46,021 bases of DNA from Nitrospirota bacterium (lineage in GTDB: Bacteria; Nitrospirota; Nitrospiria; JACQBZ01): contig JACQCA010000093.1 of assembly GCA_016201865.1 (NCBI GenBank), positions 1-46,021 of the forward strand, given 5' to 3'. A program made the translations under genes and the position numbers. Below are positions 6,748 through 15,308 of the stretch, in pieces. The notes under the pieces were generated by a model that made no database searches, was not told where the DNA came from, and saw nothing but the letters and a program-made list of their open reading frames with translations. Position 1 is the first letter of the stretch; each line of letters opens with the position of its first letter.

Positions 6748-8972
6748 CACGCTTGACAAAACGTGCACCGGTTTTGATTGTGCTTATTTTGGGTTGCTCC
6801 TGGGCATCGGCTCAAGAGATCCAGACCGGCTCGCTGTCCGGCCGCGTGATGGAGAAGGGAACGAAGCAGGTTCTGTCCGGCGCGAATCTTTTTCTGGAGC
6901 CGATCGGCGAGACCGTGCTGTCCGACGAGGCCGGGGGCTTTCGGTTTCAGAATCTCGCGCCCGGGGAGTACCGTCTCATCATCGCGGCCGTCAATTATCG
7001 GAAGCTGGAGCCGATTCCGATCCGGATTCTCGAAGGACAGGATCAGACGGTCACGCTTTATCTTGAGCGGGAGCCGATCTCGATGTTAGAGATCGTGGTC
7101 GAGAGTGAGCGCAAGCCGCCGGACCCCGGCCGACAGACGCTTCAACGGGAAGAGGTCCGAAAGATCCCCGGCGCCGGCGGGGATCTGATCATGGCGGTCC
7201 AGAGCCTGCCCGGCGTGACGGCGGCCGGCGGATTCGGGGGGGATTTCCTGTCGCGGGGATCGGGCCCGTTGGATAATTTTGTTTTGTTGGATCAGATGCC
7301 CGTCTTTCTCACCTTTCATTTCGGCGGTTTGATCAGCACGATCGGCGCCGATCTGGTCCAGTCGATGGACTTTTACGCCGGCGGATTCCCAGCGCGATAC
7401 GGAGATGCGATGGGCGCCGTACTGGATATCTCCAGCCGGGACGGCCGGAAGGATCGGATCGAAAGCCGCCTAAACGTCAGCCCGGTCCTCATCGAGGCGC
7501 GCGTCGAGGGTCCGGCCGGGAGCGACGCGAACTTTTTCCTGGCCGGCCGTCGTGGCCTGATCGAGTACCTTCCGCTTCCGACGCCGAGCGGCACGACCGT
7601 GATTCCGGCCTTCAACGATTATCAGGCCAAGGTCGGCTACGACTTATCGGCCCGCCACCGGCTGAGCCTGCTCTTCTTCGGCTCGCACGATGGATTCGTT
7701 TTCGAGACGAATGAGCCCGATCCCCGCGACCCGATTCTCAGCAGTTTTAATCTCAATATCGATTTTCACAATCAGGGCTTGAGTCTGCGTTCGTATCTCA
7801 CGCCGCAGCTTACCTCCACATTGACGCTGTTTAACAGTTACAATACTCAGCGGACCGCCATCGGCCCGGACATTTTTCTGAACTTTGTCTCGGATCAAGT
7901 GAGACTCAAGGGCCATTTCGTCTACGAACTTCCGTCGCAGACCGTGGCGACGGGCTTCGAGGTCGGCCATGTCTGGTACTCGATTGATTCGCACTTTGTC
8001 CGCTTCTGCCGAGAGGGGGAACCGGCCTGCAACCTGACGAACGCCGAACGGATCGAGACCCATTTCAGCGACACCGGCGACGGAGGCGATCTCTATCTGC
8101 AAGATACGCTGCACCTTCCGTCCCGACTCGATCTGACGCTGGGCGGGAGGGCGGACTATTTCGGGCTGACCCGCGCGCTGGACTTCAGCCCGCGGCTTTC
8201 CGCGCTGCTGCATCTGACGGAGGATCAACGGATCAAGGCGGCCTACGGCTATTATTATGAATGGCCGGATCGGAATGGCGAATTCATCAAGGGATTCGGC
8301 ACGCCGGATATCGGGTCCAGCCGGGCTATCCATTATGTGCTGGGTTACGAGCGCCGGTTTAGTCCGGCCGTGGATCTGGACCTCCAGGTCTATTATAAGG
8401 CGTTGGACCATCTGATCGTGACGTCAAATGATCCGGGGGTCGTGTACGACAACGACGGTGTGGGATACGCGACGGGAGCGGAACTTCTGCTGCGGCATCG
8501 TTTGACGGATCGTTTCTTCGGCTGGCTCTCCTACGCCTATTCCATTTCCAAGCGGCGGAATCATTCGGGAGAAGACTGGCGGCTCTCGGATTATGACCGT
8601 CCAGAGGCGATCACCCTCGTCGGCAGTTACCAGCTCACCCAACGCTGGAATCTCGGCGGCCGATGGCGGTTTACCTCCGGCGCGCCCTACACCCCCGTCA
8701 TCGGAAGCGCGTTTGATCCCGTGAATAACCGCTATGATCCGATCTATGGAGAGGTGAATTCGAGGCGACTGCCGCCGTCGCATCGCCTGGATCTGCGCGC
8801 GGAATACAAAAAAGCCTACGATACTTGGATCCTGACGACCTATCTTGAGATCTGGAATGTCTACAACCGTCGAAACCCGATCGGGATCGACTATTCGGAC
8901 GACTTTTCCGAGAAGAAGTTCACGACGGAACCCGGCCTGATTCCCTTTATCGGGATCACGGCCGAGTTTTAA
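6744..8972 (+). CDS. TonB-dependent receptor with carboxypeptidase-regulatory-like N-terminal domain
   Basis: This 742-residue outer-membrane protein has a signal peptide cleaved near residue 23 (WASA-Q). It continues with a beta-sandwich regulatory-like domain (about 28-108), a TonB-box-like EIVVE (116-120), a plug (about 125-240, with SLPGVTAAGGFGGDFLSRGS) and a beta-barrel ending in an aromatic residue (ITAEF). The terminal Phe is typical of outer-membrane barrels. The start is TTG 6744 overlapping the tonB stop; TTG 6753 is also possible. It is encoded in the same operon as its energisers, so it probably serves one dedicated substrate. The substrate is not evident, as no siderophore, cobalamin or sugar genes are adjacent. 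Confidence 0.86.
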   Translation: MTRLTKRAPVLIVLILGCSWASAQEIQTGSLSGRVMEKGTKQVLSGANLFLEPIGETVLSDEAGGFRFQNLAPGEYRLIIAAVNYRKLEPIPIRILEGQDQTVTLYLEREPISMLEIVVESERKPPDPGRQTLQREEVRKIPGAGGDLIMAVQSLPGVTAAGGFGGDFLSRGSGPLDNFVLLDQMPVFLTFHFGGLISTIGADLVQSMDFYAGGFPARYGDAMGAVLDISSRDGRKDRIESRLNVSPVLIEARVEGPAGSDANFFLAGRRGLIEYLPLPTPSGTTVIPAFNDYQAKVGYDLSARHRLSLLFFGSHDGFVFETNEPDPRDPILSSFNLNIDFHNQGLSLRSYLTPQLTSTLTLFNSYNTQRTAIGPDIFLNFVSDQVRLKGHFVYELPSQTVATGFEVGHVWYSIDSHFVRFCREGEPACNLTNAERIETHFSDTGDGGDLYLQDTLHLPSRLDLTLGGRADYFGLTRALDFSPRLSALLHLTEDQRIKAAYGYYYEWPDRNGEFIKGFGTPDIGSSRAIHYVLGYERRFSPAVDLDLQVYYKALDHLIVTSNDPGVVYDNDGVGYATGAELLLRHRLTDRFFGWLSYAYSISKRRNHSGEDWRLSDYDRPEAITLVGSYQLTQRWNLGGRWRFTSGAPYTPVIGSAFDPVNNRYDPIYGEVNSRRLPPSHRLDLRAEYKKAYDTWILTTYLEIWNVYNRRNPIGIDYSDDFSEKKFTTEPGLIPFIGITAEF

Positions 8973-9074
8973 AGCCGTTTCAAGTCATCCGGTCCTCTCT
9001 AAAGGTTCGGAAAACACAAACAAAGCCCGCCGTTTTTTGAAATTCCTGCTATACTTCAAAGGGAAGGTAATCTC

Positions 9075-9983
9075 ATGAAGCCCTGCCCGGCATGCCGGCG
9101 CGAAGTTCAAGATGCAGCAAAAGAATGCCCGCACTGCGGCGTGGTGTTTGCGAAGTGGAAAGCTTCCTCCGAACGTCCGGCCCCAAAAACTGATTTACCG
9201 CGTTCCGAATCGAACCGAAACGAAGCCTCTGAGCGAAAGATGACCCGCCGCAAGGTCACCAGTCTTAATGTGGTTGGTATCGGAATCGTTCTTGGCTTCG
9301 CGGCCATGGACGCATGGGAAGCAGGAGGGTTTGCTGTCATTTTTTCCATCCTGGGTCTTGCCTCTTATGCGGGGGCCAAGGGACGCAGTGCCGCGTGGGG
9401 TTTGCTGGGACTCCTTCCGCCCTACGGAACGCTTGTCGGATTAGGCCTGCTCCTCTGGCTCCCAGACGTGATCCGGGCGACGACGCCTCCCGCTCGGTCA
9501 AGGGCTCCCCTGTGGGTCTCCGGGCTGGTCCTCTTCATCATGTTTATGTATGTCTCGAGCGCCGTTCCCCCATACATTAAGTACAAGAAGCGTTCGCGGA
9601 CCGCCGACGCATCTACTCACGCCCAGATGATCTGTAAAACGGTCGCCTCCTGGATTTCGGCGCAGGGCAAGACCGAGGGAAGCCCTTCTTTTCCGCCGGA
9701 TCCCTATCAGGTTGGCCATGATGGAAAGCCGTTTCGGGAGCGCCATCCCTCCGAGTCGGGCTGGATGGTCGATGGGGACCGATACTACCGCTATTCGATC
9801 TTCAACGATGGGTCATTCGGCTCAGGCCCACAAAACCCGGTCGTCGTGGCCGAATCAAAAGAAGGACCGGACGACAGCCGTGTCTATGGTGCAATAGTGC
9901 AGACGGGAGGAAAAGGGCGGAAGTCCGGACAGGATCTTTCCGGCTGCAAGAGCAACGTCGAGGACGTTTCGAGTAGTTATTAA
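9075..9983 (+). CDS. Zinc-ribbon membrane protein with pilin-like C-terminal module
   Basis: This 302-residue protein begins with a zinc ribbon (C4, C7, C18, C21; ends CGVVFAKW), followed by a charged linker and three or four membrane helices (about 63-162). The last helix runs into AVPPYIKYKKRSRTADAS, which resembles the amphipathic N-terminal helix of type IV pilins. The C-terminal domain holds YYRYSIFNDG, GPQNPVVVA, YGAIVQTGG and LSGCKSNVE. C187 and C291 could form a pilin-like disulfide. The next gene repeats this C-terminal half without the ribbon. ATG 9075 follows AAGGTAATCTC; a TATACT -10-like box lies at about 9051. Function unknown. Confidence 0.62.
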   Translation: MKPCPACRREVQDAAKECPHCGVVFAKWKASSERPAPKTDLPRSESNRNEASERKMTRRKVTSLNVVGIGIVLGFAAMDAWEAGGFAVIFSILGLASYAGAKGRSAAWGLLGLLPPYGTLVGLGLLLWLPDVIRATTPPARSRAPLWVSGLVLFIMFMYVSSAVPPYIKYKKRSRTADASTHAQMICKTVASWISAQGKTEGSPSFPPDPYQVGHDGKPFRERHPSESGWMVDGDRYYRYSIFNDGSFGSGPQNPVVVAESKEGPDDSRVYGAIVQTGGKGRKSGQDLSGCKSNVEDVSSSY

Positions 9984-9996
9984 AGGACAACACCCT

Positions 9997-10707
9997 ATGC
10001 GCAAGATCATCGCCGCTACGTTGATCCTATCGGGCCTGGTCGTCTGGATCATCGCCTACCGGGTCCATCGGGCCGGAATGGAAATCGGAATTTTCTTGGG
10101 GCCATTTGCGATCGCGCTGGGTATCGGCCTGTTCGCAAGCGCCAAGCGTCGCAGCCTTTGGTGGATGACACTGTCCTTCCTCGGCCCGCCCGTCGGGATC
10201 GCGGTTCTGCTCGTCCTCATTCTGCTATCGGACAAGTCGCCGGAACGCCTGGTCGGCTCCCGGTGGTTCTGGGAACGGATTCTTCCGATGGTATTGTCCA
10301 TCCCGTTTTTCCTGATTTTCCTCGCCATCACCGTTCCGGGTTATGTAAAGTATATCAAGCCGGCGCGAACGGAGGATGCCTCAGTCCGAGCGGAACGGAT
10401 CTGCAGGGCTGCAATGGATTGGGTTGGGGGCGGTAAAGTGATTGACGAAAAGTTATTTCGCGCCCGCTTTCCGGCCGAATCCGAATGGCTGATGAAGGGC
10501 GATTCTTACTACCGATATGCCGTCTCGGTCGACGGCACGCAGGGTTCATCTCCTCAAAATCCGGTGGTGGTGGCCTCGTCCCGAAACGGCGCAGCCGACC
10601 CGGCGGTTTACGGCGCGACGGTCCAGGCCGGAGGAATCGGCATGAAGTCCGGGCTGGATCTTTCCGGTTGCAAGAGCAACGTCGAATACGTTTCAGACGG
10701 CTATTAG
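9997..10707 (+). CDS. Membrane protein with pilin-like C-terminal module (paralogue of the preceding gene)
   Basis: This 236-residue protein has no zinc ribbon. It starts directly with three membrane helices (about 4-22, 30-48, 57-78) and a fourth (about 96-114). The fourth leads into TVPGYVKYIKPARTEDASVR, the same pilin-like helix as in the upstream gene. The C-terminal domain shares SYYRYAVSVDG, SPQNPVVVASS, VYGATVQAGG and LSGCKSNVEYVS. C136 and C225 match the conserved Cys pair. It lies 13 bases after the upstream gene, with AAAGGA before ATG 9997, and 10 bases before the next. Tandem duplication is the simplest origin. Confidence 0.62.
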   Translation: MRKIIAATLILSGLVVWIIAYRVHRAGMEIGIFLGPFAIALGIGLFASAKRRSLWWMTLSFLGPPVGIAVLLVLILLSDKSPERLVGSRWFWERILPMVLSIPFFLIFLAITVPGYVKYIKPARTEDASVRAERICRAAMDWVGGGKVIDEKLFRARFPAESEWLMKGDSYYRYAVSVDGTQGSSPQNPVVVASSRNGAADPAVYGATVQAGGIGMKSGLDLSGCKSNVEYVSDGY

Positions 10708-10717
10708 AAGGATTATG

Positions 10718-11728
10718 ATGAAGCCCTGCCCCGCCTGCCAGCGTGAGGTTCAAGACGAAGCGAGCGAATGCCCCTTCTGCGGAGTGGTGTTTGCGAAGTG
10801 GAAAGGGAATGCTTCGGTGAAGGCAGTTAACCCGCTTGCTCAAGGCCCTGTTGCGGATAAATCAACAACCGCCTCGCAGAAACAGAGAGGTTTCTTCTCC
10901 ACTTGCATTTTAGTTCTTTCTGATCCCGCAAGATTCTTTAAAGACGTTAAGGAGTCCGGAAACATAAAACAGGCACGGTGGTTTACCCTCAAAGTTTTAA
11001 GCCTGGGTTATGCCGTGGTGATGATCGAATTGTGGAAAAACGGACATCCACCGCTAATAGAGATTTTCACTCCAGTGTTTCTCATGATGTTTGTGTCATT
11101 TGGAAGTCTATTGCTCCTTGTATTTATCCTTACTTTTATGCTCGCAGGTTTTTATCATATGTGTGTCAAATTTTTGAGGGGGAAGGGCTCCTATGCCGAT
11201 TCATATCACATCCTCCCCTATGGAGCGATACTACCAGGAACTCTCGGATTTCTTGCTTCAGGAGTACTCAACTCATTTATCAGATTGCTGTTTGATTCTC
11301 GTGGGAGTTCCTTCTTGATCCTGATTCCGATCGCCGGTCTGGTCTGGGGTTTATATAATATGAGCATTGGAGGCTCTATTCTCCACAGGATAAGTATGAA
11401 AGCTGCAGCCTTTGCTGCTGTGTTCTATTTATTAATGCCGGTGTCCTTAATCAGCTACCCATCACTCAAGATCCAGTGGGCAAAACATCAGGCGGAATCC
11501 CTTTGCGCCGAAGCCGTCATCGGCGGGCCGGTCGAAGGGCTTGAGGCCAAGGCCAGAGATCTGGGATTGAGAGTTATCTCGCAGCCTGCCGGGTGGTATA
11601 CAGACCCGAAAAATCCGCCCCCTGCGCGAATTAGTGCGTGGGAGGGATGGATATTCGCGCGCTGGTTCTGTGACATCGAACATGCGGATGGCAAGGTCAT
11701 TCAGAAGCACACGTTTTATCTTGATTGA
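10718..11728 (+). CDS. Zinc-ribbon polytopic membrane protein (Yip1-like)
   Basis: This 336-residue protein opens with the same zinc ribbon as 9075 (C4, C7, C18, C21, ending CGVVFAKWK). A linker then leads to LVLSDPARFFKDVKESG, which resembles the entry of Yip1-type domains, and about five membrane helices (about 85-245). The tail is soluble, with QPAGWYTDPKNPPPARISAW. ATG 10718 aligns with the other ribbon starts; the tandem ATG at 10715 is an alternative. AAGGA lies just upstream. It has no pilin-like module. The Yip1 call rests on topology and one motif, so it is tentative. Confidence 0.55.
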   Translation: MKPCPACQREVQDEASECPFCGVVFAKWKGNASVKAVNPLAQGPVADKSTTASQKQRGFFSTCILVLSDPARFFKDVKESGNIKQARWFTLKVLSLGYAVVMIELWKNGHPPLIEIFTPVFLMMFVSFGSLLLLVFILTFMLAGFYHMCVKFLRGKGSYADSYHILPYGAILPGTLGFLASGVLNSFIRLLFDSRGSSFLILIPIAGLVWGLYNMSIGGSILHRISMKAAAFAAVFYLLMPVSLISYPSLKIQWAKHQAESLCAEAVIGGPVEGLEAKARDLGLRVISQPAGWYTDPKNPPPARISAWEGWIFARWFCDIEHADGKVIQKHTFYLD

Positions 11729-11815
11729 ATAGGGATGAGAGTTTGATGGGAGCGGTTCAATCATTTTTTTACATCACCTTGTGGGCCACGGCTTAGTCTT
11801 GAAAGGTTGCTAAGA

Positions 11816-12355
11816 ATGAAATCCTGCCCCGCCTGTCAGCGTGAGGTTCAGAGCGAAGCGAGCGAATGCCCGCACTGCGGCGTGGTGTTTGCGAAGTGGT
11901 CGGGGCGTTCCCCGAAGTCCTCCTCAGTGCCTACCCCTAAAAATACAATCCCTACAAAAACAGAATCCAGAGGGCTATCAGTGGTGCTGGTTCTTTTGAT
12001 GCTGATCTTTACTGGGCTCGGGTTCAAAGGTGTTATAACCACTTTTATGGATGCCGCCTCCATTGGTCCCGCTCTGTTTATCTTTAGGATCTTGTTCAAT
12101 GGGTCATTGATTTTTACCGCTATCGGCCTATGGCACTATAAAAAATGGGCCTACGTGGCAGCAATCATCTATGGAATGATTATGATATTATTGCCGCTTG
12201 TTATTTTCAGTCCGTTTGCAGCAAGCGATTTGGGAACCCACCATCCGGCCGTCGATCTCCCGTTTGGAGCAGTCTATGCCATCACCATACTATGGATCGG
12301 ACTGTGGTTGGTGATTCTGTATGTACTCAGACGGCACGAAAGTAGATTCCGTTAG
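11816..12355 (+). CDS. Zinc-ribbon membrane protein, third paralogue
   Basis: This 179-residue protein begins with the ribbon MKSCPACQREVQSEASECPH (C4, C7, C18, C21) and FAKW. A Ser/Pro/Thr linker follows, then four membrane helices (about 57-170) and a basic tail. The first 80 bases are nearly identical in DNA to those of the 10718 gene, yet the rest is unrelated. ATG 11816 is chosen over an upstream TTG at 11807. An 87-base gap separates it from the previous gene, with no clear terminator. Function unknown; the cytoplasmic zinc ribbon is presumably a protein- or nucleic-acid-binding adaptor. Confidence 0.6.
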   Translation: MKSCPACQREVQSEASECPHCGVVFAKWSGRSPKSSSVPTPKNTIPTKTESRGLSVVLVLLMLIFTGLGFKGVITTFMDAASIGPALFIFRILFNGSLIFTAIGLWHYKKWAYVAAIIYGMIMILLPLVIFSPFAASDLGTHHPAVDLPFGAVYAITILWIGLWLVILYVLRRHESRFR

Positions 12356-12425
12356 CGACGGTTTTCTGAAGGTCTTGGTCGATCACCAATAAAAAAACCG
12401 CAGATAACATGTGGGGGGAAATTAA

Positions 12426-12893
12426 ATGAAGATAAAAACATGGCTTATCGGTACGCTATTGACCGTCACCATAGCATCGGTGATCGGATTCATGTACTGG
12501 AATTCCCCGGAGCGCCGGATTCGTGCGGTGCTGTCGGACGGCAAGGCGGCGATTGAGGCGAAAGAGATGGACCGTGCAATGTCTCACGTCTCGCTGCAAT
12601 ACCGGGACGAGAACGGGCTTGCCTATATGACCGTCAAAAAGCTTTTGAAGATGGCCTTCGACCAATTTGAAGGTTTTGAGCTTCGGCTTACGAACGTCGC
12701 GTTGGAAATCGAAAAGGACCACGCCGTCGTCCGCGCGGACCTCGATGTAATCGGCATCCACCAGAAAGAGAAATCCTACCTGATCGGGAGTCAGCAGGAA
12801 CCCGTCCCGATTCGAATCACACTGGTCAAAGAGACGATGAAATGGCAAGTCGTGAGCGTGGATGGAATCAAGATGCCGTTTGCTGATTTCTGA
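12426..12893 (+). CDS. Membrane-anchored or exported protein, NTF2/SnoaL-like
   Basis: This 155-residue protein has an N-terminal hydrophobic segment (about 5-24), either a signal anchor or signal peptide. The globular part starts SPERRIRAVLSDGKAAIEAK, has the alternating pattern of a cone-shaped alpha+beta NTF2-like fold, and ends in ITLVKETMKWQVVSVDGIKM, a typical last strand of that fold. A run of six Gs about 7 bases before ATG 12426 is the likely ribosome site. It may be transcribed with the upstream membrane-protein cluster or alone. Fold assignment is by pattern only; no ligand can be named. Confidence 0.5.
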   Translation: MKIKTWLIGTLLTVTIASVIGFMYWNSPERRIRAVLSDGKAAIEAKEMDRAMSHVSLQYRDENGLAYMTVKKLLKMAFDQFEGFELRLTNVALEIEKDHAVVRADLDVIGIHQKEKSYLIGSQQEPVPIRITLVKETMKWQVVSVDGIKMPFADF

Positions 12894-12915
12894 ATATTGC
12901 CTCCTTTCCCATCAT

Positions 12916-12944
12916 TGCAATTGTTCCGCAATCCGAATACAATG
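12916..12944 (+). promoter_or_regulatory. Predicted promoter of the beta-CASP nuclease gene
   Basis: TTGCAA (12916-12921) and TACAAT (12939-12944) with a 17-base spacer. The start codon at 12985 lies about 34 bases after the predicted transcription start. Confidence 0.55.
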
Positions 12945-12984
12945 AGGCCCGTAATTCACTAACGGAGCGTTGCGCGGGTCTTCA

Positions 12985-13944
12985 ATGATTGAACTCAATA
13001 AAGGAATCCGGATCGTCGGCACGGAGCTGTGGCTGGATTCGACAAAGGCCCGGCCGCTCGGTTTCATCTCCCATGCCCACGGCGATCATACCGGAAAACA
13101 TCAGCAGGTGATCGCGACCCCGGCCACCTGGTCGCTCTGCCGCCATCGGCTTGGGACCAAACCTCAAATCACTCCGCTTGAGTTTCGTGTACCTTATTCA
13201 GTGGACGGCCTTACGATTGAACTTTTGCCGTCGGGCCACATCCTCGGCGCGGCCCAGATTTTAATTCAGAACGGACAACGCATCGTCTACACCGGAGATT
13301 TCAAGCTCAAGCAGAACCGGACGGCCGATTTGGCCGAGGTCCCGAACTGCGACACATTGATCATGGAATGCACCTTCGGAAAGCCGCAGTATGTTTTTCC
13401 ATCTACGGACGAGGTCGAGCGGCGGCTGATTGAATTCATTGAATCGGCGTTTGAGGACCAAATGGTCCCGATACTGCTCGCCTATGCGATGGGAAAAAGC
13501 CAGGAGGTTTTGAAATTCCTCGGCGACCGGGGCTACACCGTCTGTCTTTCGAAGCAGACGATGGATGTCGTCAAGCTGTACGAGTCCTGCGGCGTGACCT
13601 TCAAAAATTACGAACGCTTCGAGAACGGCAACCTGCAGGGGAAGGTGGTCTTAATGCCTCCTTACCTGGCCCGGACGCGGATGGTCGAGAAGATTTCGAA
13701 CCGCCGCACGGCCGCACTGACCGGCTGGGCGATGGATGAGGAGGCCAAAAACCGTTTCGGTGCGGACGAAGCGATCCCGATGTCGGACCATGCCGATTTC
13801 GAGGAGTTGAACGAATACGTCGACCGGGCGCGGCCGTCGAAGATATACACCGTCCACGGCGGTCCGGAATTCGCCCGGCATCTTCGCGCGCGCGGCTTCC
13901 GGGCCGAGCACCTCGCCCCCGGCACCCAGCTCGCGTTTTGGTAG
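12985..13944 (+). CDS. MBL-fold beta-CASP exonuclease-like protein
   Basis: This 319-residue protein has the metallo-beta-lactamase motif HAHGDHTG (H30, H32, D34, H35), SGHILGAAQ (H85), YTGDFK (D105) and an ECTFG segment. It ends with MSDHADFEEL and VHGG, the order seen in beta-CASP nucleases that act on RNA or DNA. Its short length and SDHADF motif are like the ligase-associated/Ysh1-type single-domain exonucleases, but no DNA ligase is adjacent. ATG 12985 is chosen over an upstream TTG because the protein then begins MIELNKGIRI. It has its own promoter and a following leader with an inverted repeat before comF. Substrate uncertain. Confidence 0.75.
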   Translation: MIELNKGIRIVGTELWLDSTKARPLGFISHAHGDHTGKHQQVIATPATWSLCRHRLGTKPQITPLEFRVPYSVDGLTIELLPSGHILGAAQILIQNGQRIVYTGDFKLKQNRTADLAEVPNCDTLIMECTFGKPQYVFPSTDEVERRLIEFIESAFEDQMVPILLAYAMGKSQEVLKFLGDRGYTVCLSKQTMDVVKLYESCGVTFKNYERFENGNLQGKVVLMPPYLARTRMVEKISNRRTAALTGWAMDEEAKNRFGADEAIPMSDHADFEELNEYVDRARPSKIYTVHGGPEFARHLRARGFRAEHLAPGTQLAFW

Positions 13945-13964
13945 CGTATTAGGCAAACGGTCAT

Positions 13965-14052
13965 CCATAGCGGGTGGCCGGAGCCGCAGGGCTCAGTGCC
14001 AAACGGCCTCGTGGTTGACCTCGATTGAGCCGAAGGACAGGACCCGCTATGG
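13965..14052 (+). promoter_or_regulatory. Inverted repeat spanning the comF start codon
   Basis: CCATAGCGGGT at 13965-13975 is perfectly complementary to ACCCGCTATGG at 14042-14052, which contains the comF ATG (14049-14051). A smaller GAGCC/GGCTC hairpin lies inside, and the likely ribosome site AAGGACAGG is in the enclosed region. The pairing could hide the start codon; no regulator is known. Confidence 0.35.
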
Positions 14053-14801
14053 AAAAAACAGCGACCGGCTTTCACTGGCAATCCCTTCTGAGTCTTATTC
14101 TTCCCGCGCGATGCCATGCCTGCCGTCGGTATCTACGCGACGAGGCGAGTCCTTGTTTCTGCCGTGACTGCTGGGACACCGTCTCGCTGATCGACGGGCC
14201 GTGCTGTCCCTGCTGCGGCAAGCCGTTCGCGTCGGAGGCGGCGCTCTCGCATAGTCCGGGCCATCTCTGCGGCGACTGCCGCGAACGATCGCCGTACTTT
14301 GACCGCGCCGTCGCGGCAGGATGGTACGAAGGCGTGCTGGCCGAAGCGATCCATCTTTTTAAATACCGCGGCAAAACAGTTCTGGCCCGGCCGTTGGGAG
14401 CCCTGCTCCTCCATGCGATGGAGCGGCTTCCGAAAGCGGACGGTCTTGTGCCGGTCCCTCTTCATCCGTCCCGTCTGCGTGAGCGGGAGTTCAATCAGGC
14501 GCTTCTTTTGTGCGATTCCGTGAAGGCCGAGTCGGGCCTGCCGGTGATTCCGGACGGTCTTGAACGGGTTCGCGAGACGCCGCCTCAGATCGGGCTTTCT
14601 CATGAAGACCGCCGACGCAACGTCCGCCGTGCTTTTGTCCCGAAGCGTCCCGAACGGATCGAGGGACGGCGGATCGTCCTGATCGATGACGTTCTCACGA
14701 CCGGCGCGACCGTGAACGACTGCGCGCGGGCCTTGAAACGGGCCGGGGCTGAGAGGGTCTGTGTGCTGACCGTCGCGCGGACGCCCGACGGGTTCGGTTG
14801 A
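14049..14801 (+). CDS. comF: ComF-family phosphoribosyltransferase-like protein
   Basis: This 250-residue protein has an N-terminal Cys-rich zinc region (CHACRRYL, CFCRDCW, CCPCCGKPF, CGDCRE), the block LFKYRGKTVLARPLG and VPVPLHPSRLREREFNQA. It closes with the phosphoribosyltransferase motif RIVLIDDVLTTGATV. These are the defining parts of ComF, a protein needed for DNA uptake or recombination of single strands in competent bacteria; its catalytic activity is not established. The length is typical. ATG 14049 follows an AAGGACAGG region. No other competence genes are adjacent. Confidence 0.85.
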   Translation: MEKTATGFHWQSLLSLILPARCHACRRYLRDEASPCFCRDCWDTVSLIDGPCCPCCGKPFASEAALSHSPGHLCGDCRERSPYFDRAVAAGWYEGVLAEAIHLFKYRGKTVLARPLGALLLHAMERLPKADGLVPVPLHPSRLREREFNQALLLCDSVKAESGLPVIPDGLERVRETPPQIGLSHEDRRRNVRRAFVPKRPERIEGRRIVLIDDVLTTGATVNDCARALKRAGAERVCVLTVARTPDGFG

Positions 14802-14825
14802 GAAAAACGGGAAGGGAGGGTGACG

Positions 14826-15308
14826 ATGGAATTTAAAACGGTCAAGATCGAAAAGCCGGAAGAACTCAATTTCATCCTGGGCCAGGCCCATTTCATCAAG
14901 ACGGTCGAGGATCTGCATGAAACGTTGGTTTCGGCCGTGCCCGGAATCAAGTTCGGCCTGGCCTTCTGCGAATCGTCCGGACCGTGTCTCGTTCGCGCCA
15001 GCGGGACGGATCCGGGTCTGGTCGAGCTGGCGAAGAAAAACGCGTTCGCTTTATCCGCCGGCCATGTCTTTATCATCTTTCTGCGGGACGTTTTCCCGAT
15101 TAACGTACTCAACGCCATCAAGTCGGTCCAGGAGGTCTGTTCGATCTACTGCGCGAGCGCGAACCCGGTCGAGGTGGTCCTGGCCGAGACGGAACAGGGC
15201 CGCGGGATCATGGGCGTGGTGGATGGCTTTATGTCCAAAGGGATCGAGAAGGACAAAGATGTCGCCGCCCGGAAAGATCTGCTTCGGCGCTTCGGGTACA
15301 AGTCATGA
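14826..15308 (+). CDS. Adenosine-specific kinase-like protein (DUF355 family)
   Basis: This 160-residue protein contains LIRVRASGTDP-like FCESSGPCLVRASG, AGHVFIIFLRDVFPINVLNA, CSIYCASANPVEVVLAETEQ and RGIMGVVDG. These blocks are characteristic of the small family called adenosine-specific kinase (DUF355). The family is best known from archaeal structures and its cellular role is not firm. ATG 14826 is chosen because GGGAGGG ends 5 bases upstream; GTG 14820 is less likely. The last four bases overlap trmO (ATGA at 15305), indicating coupling with tRNA modification. Confidence 0.78.
   Translation: MEFKTVKIEKPEELNFILGQAHFIKTVEDLHETLVSAVPGIKFGLAFCESSGPCLVRASGTDPGLVELAKKNAFALSAGHVFIIFLRDVFPINVLNAIKSVQEVCSIYCASANPVEVVLAETEQGRGIMGVVDGFMSKGIEKDKDVAARKDLLRRFGYKS

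Noticed and set aside
13936-13965. attC end (TATTAGGC) downstream of the beta-CASP gene
   Set aside because: A single R'-like box with no matching left arm or extended stem; the surroundings are core-like genes.
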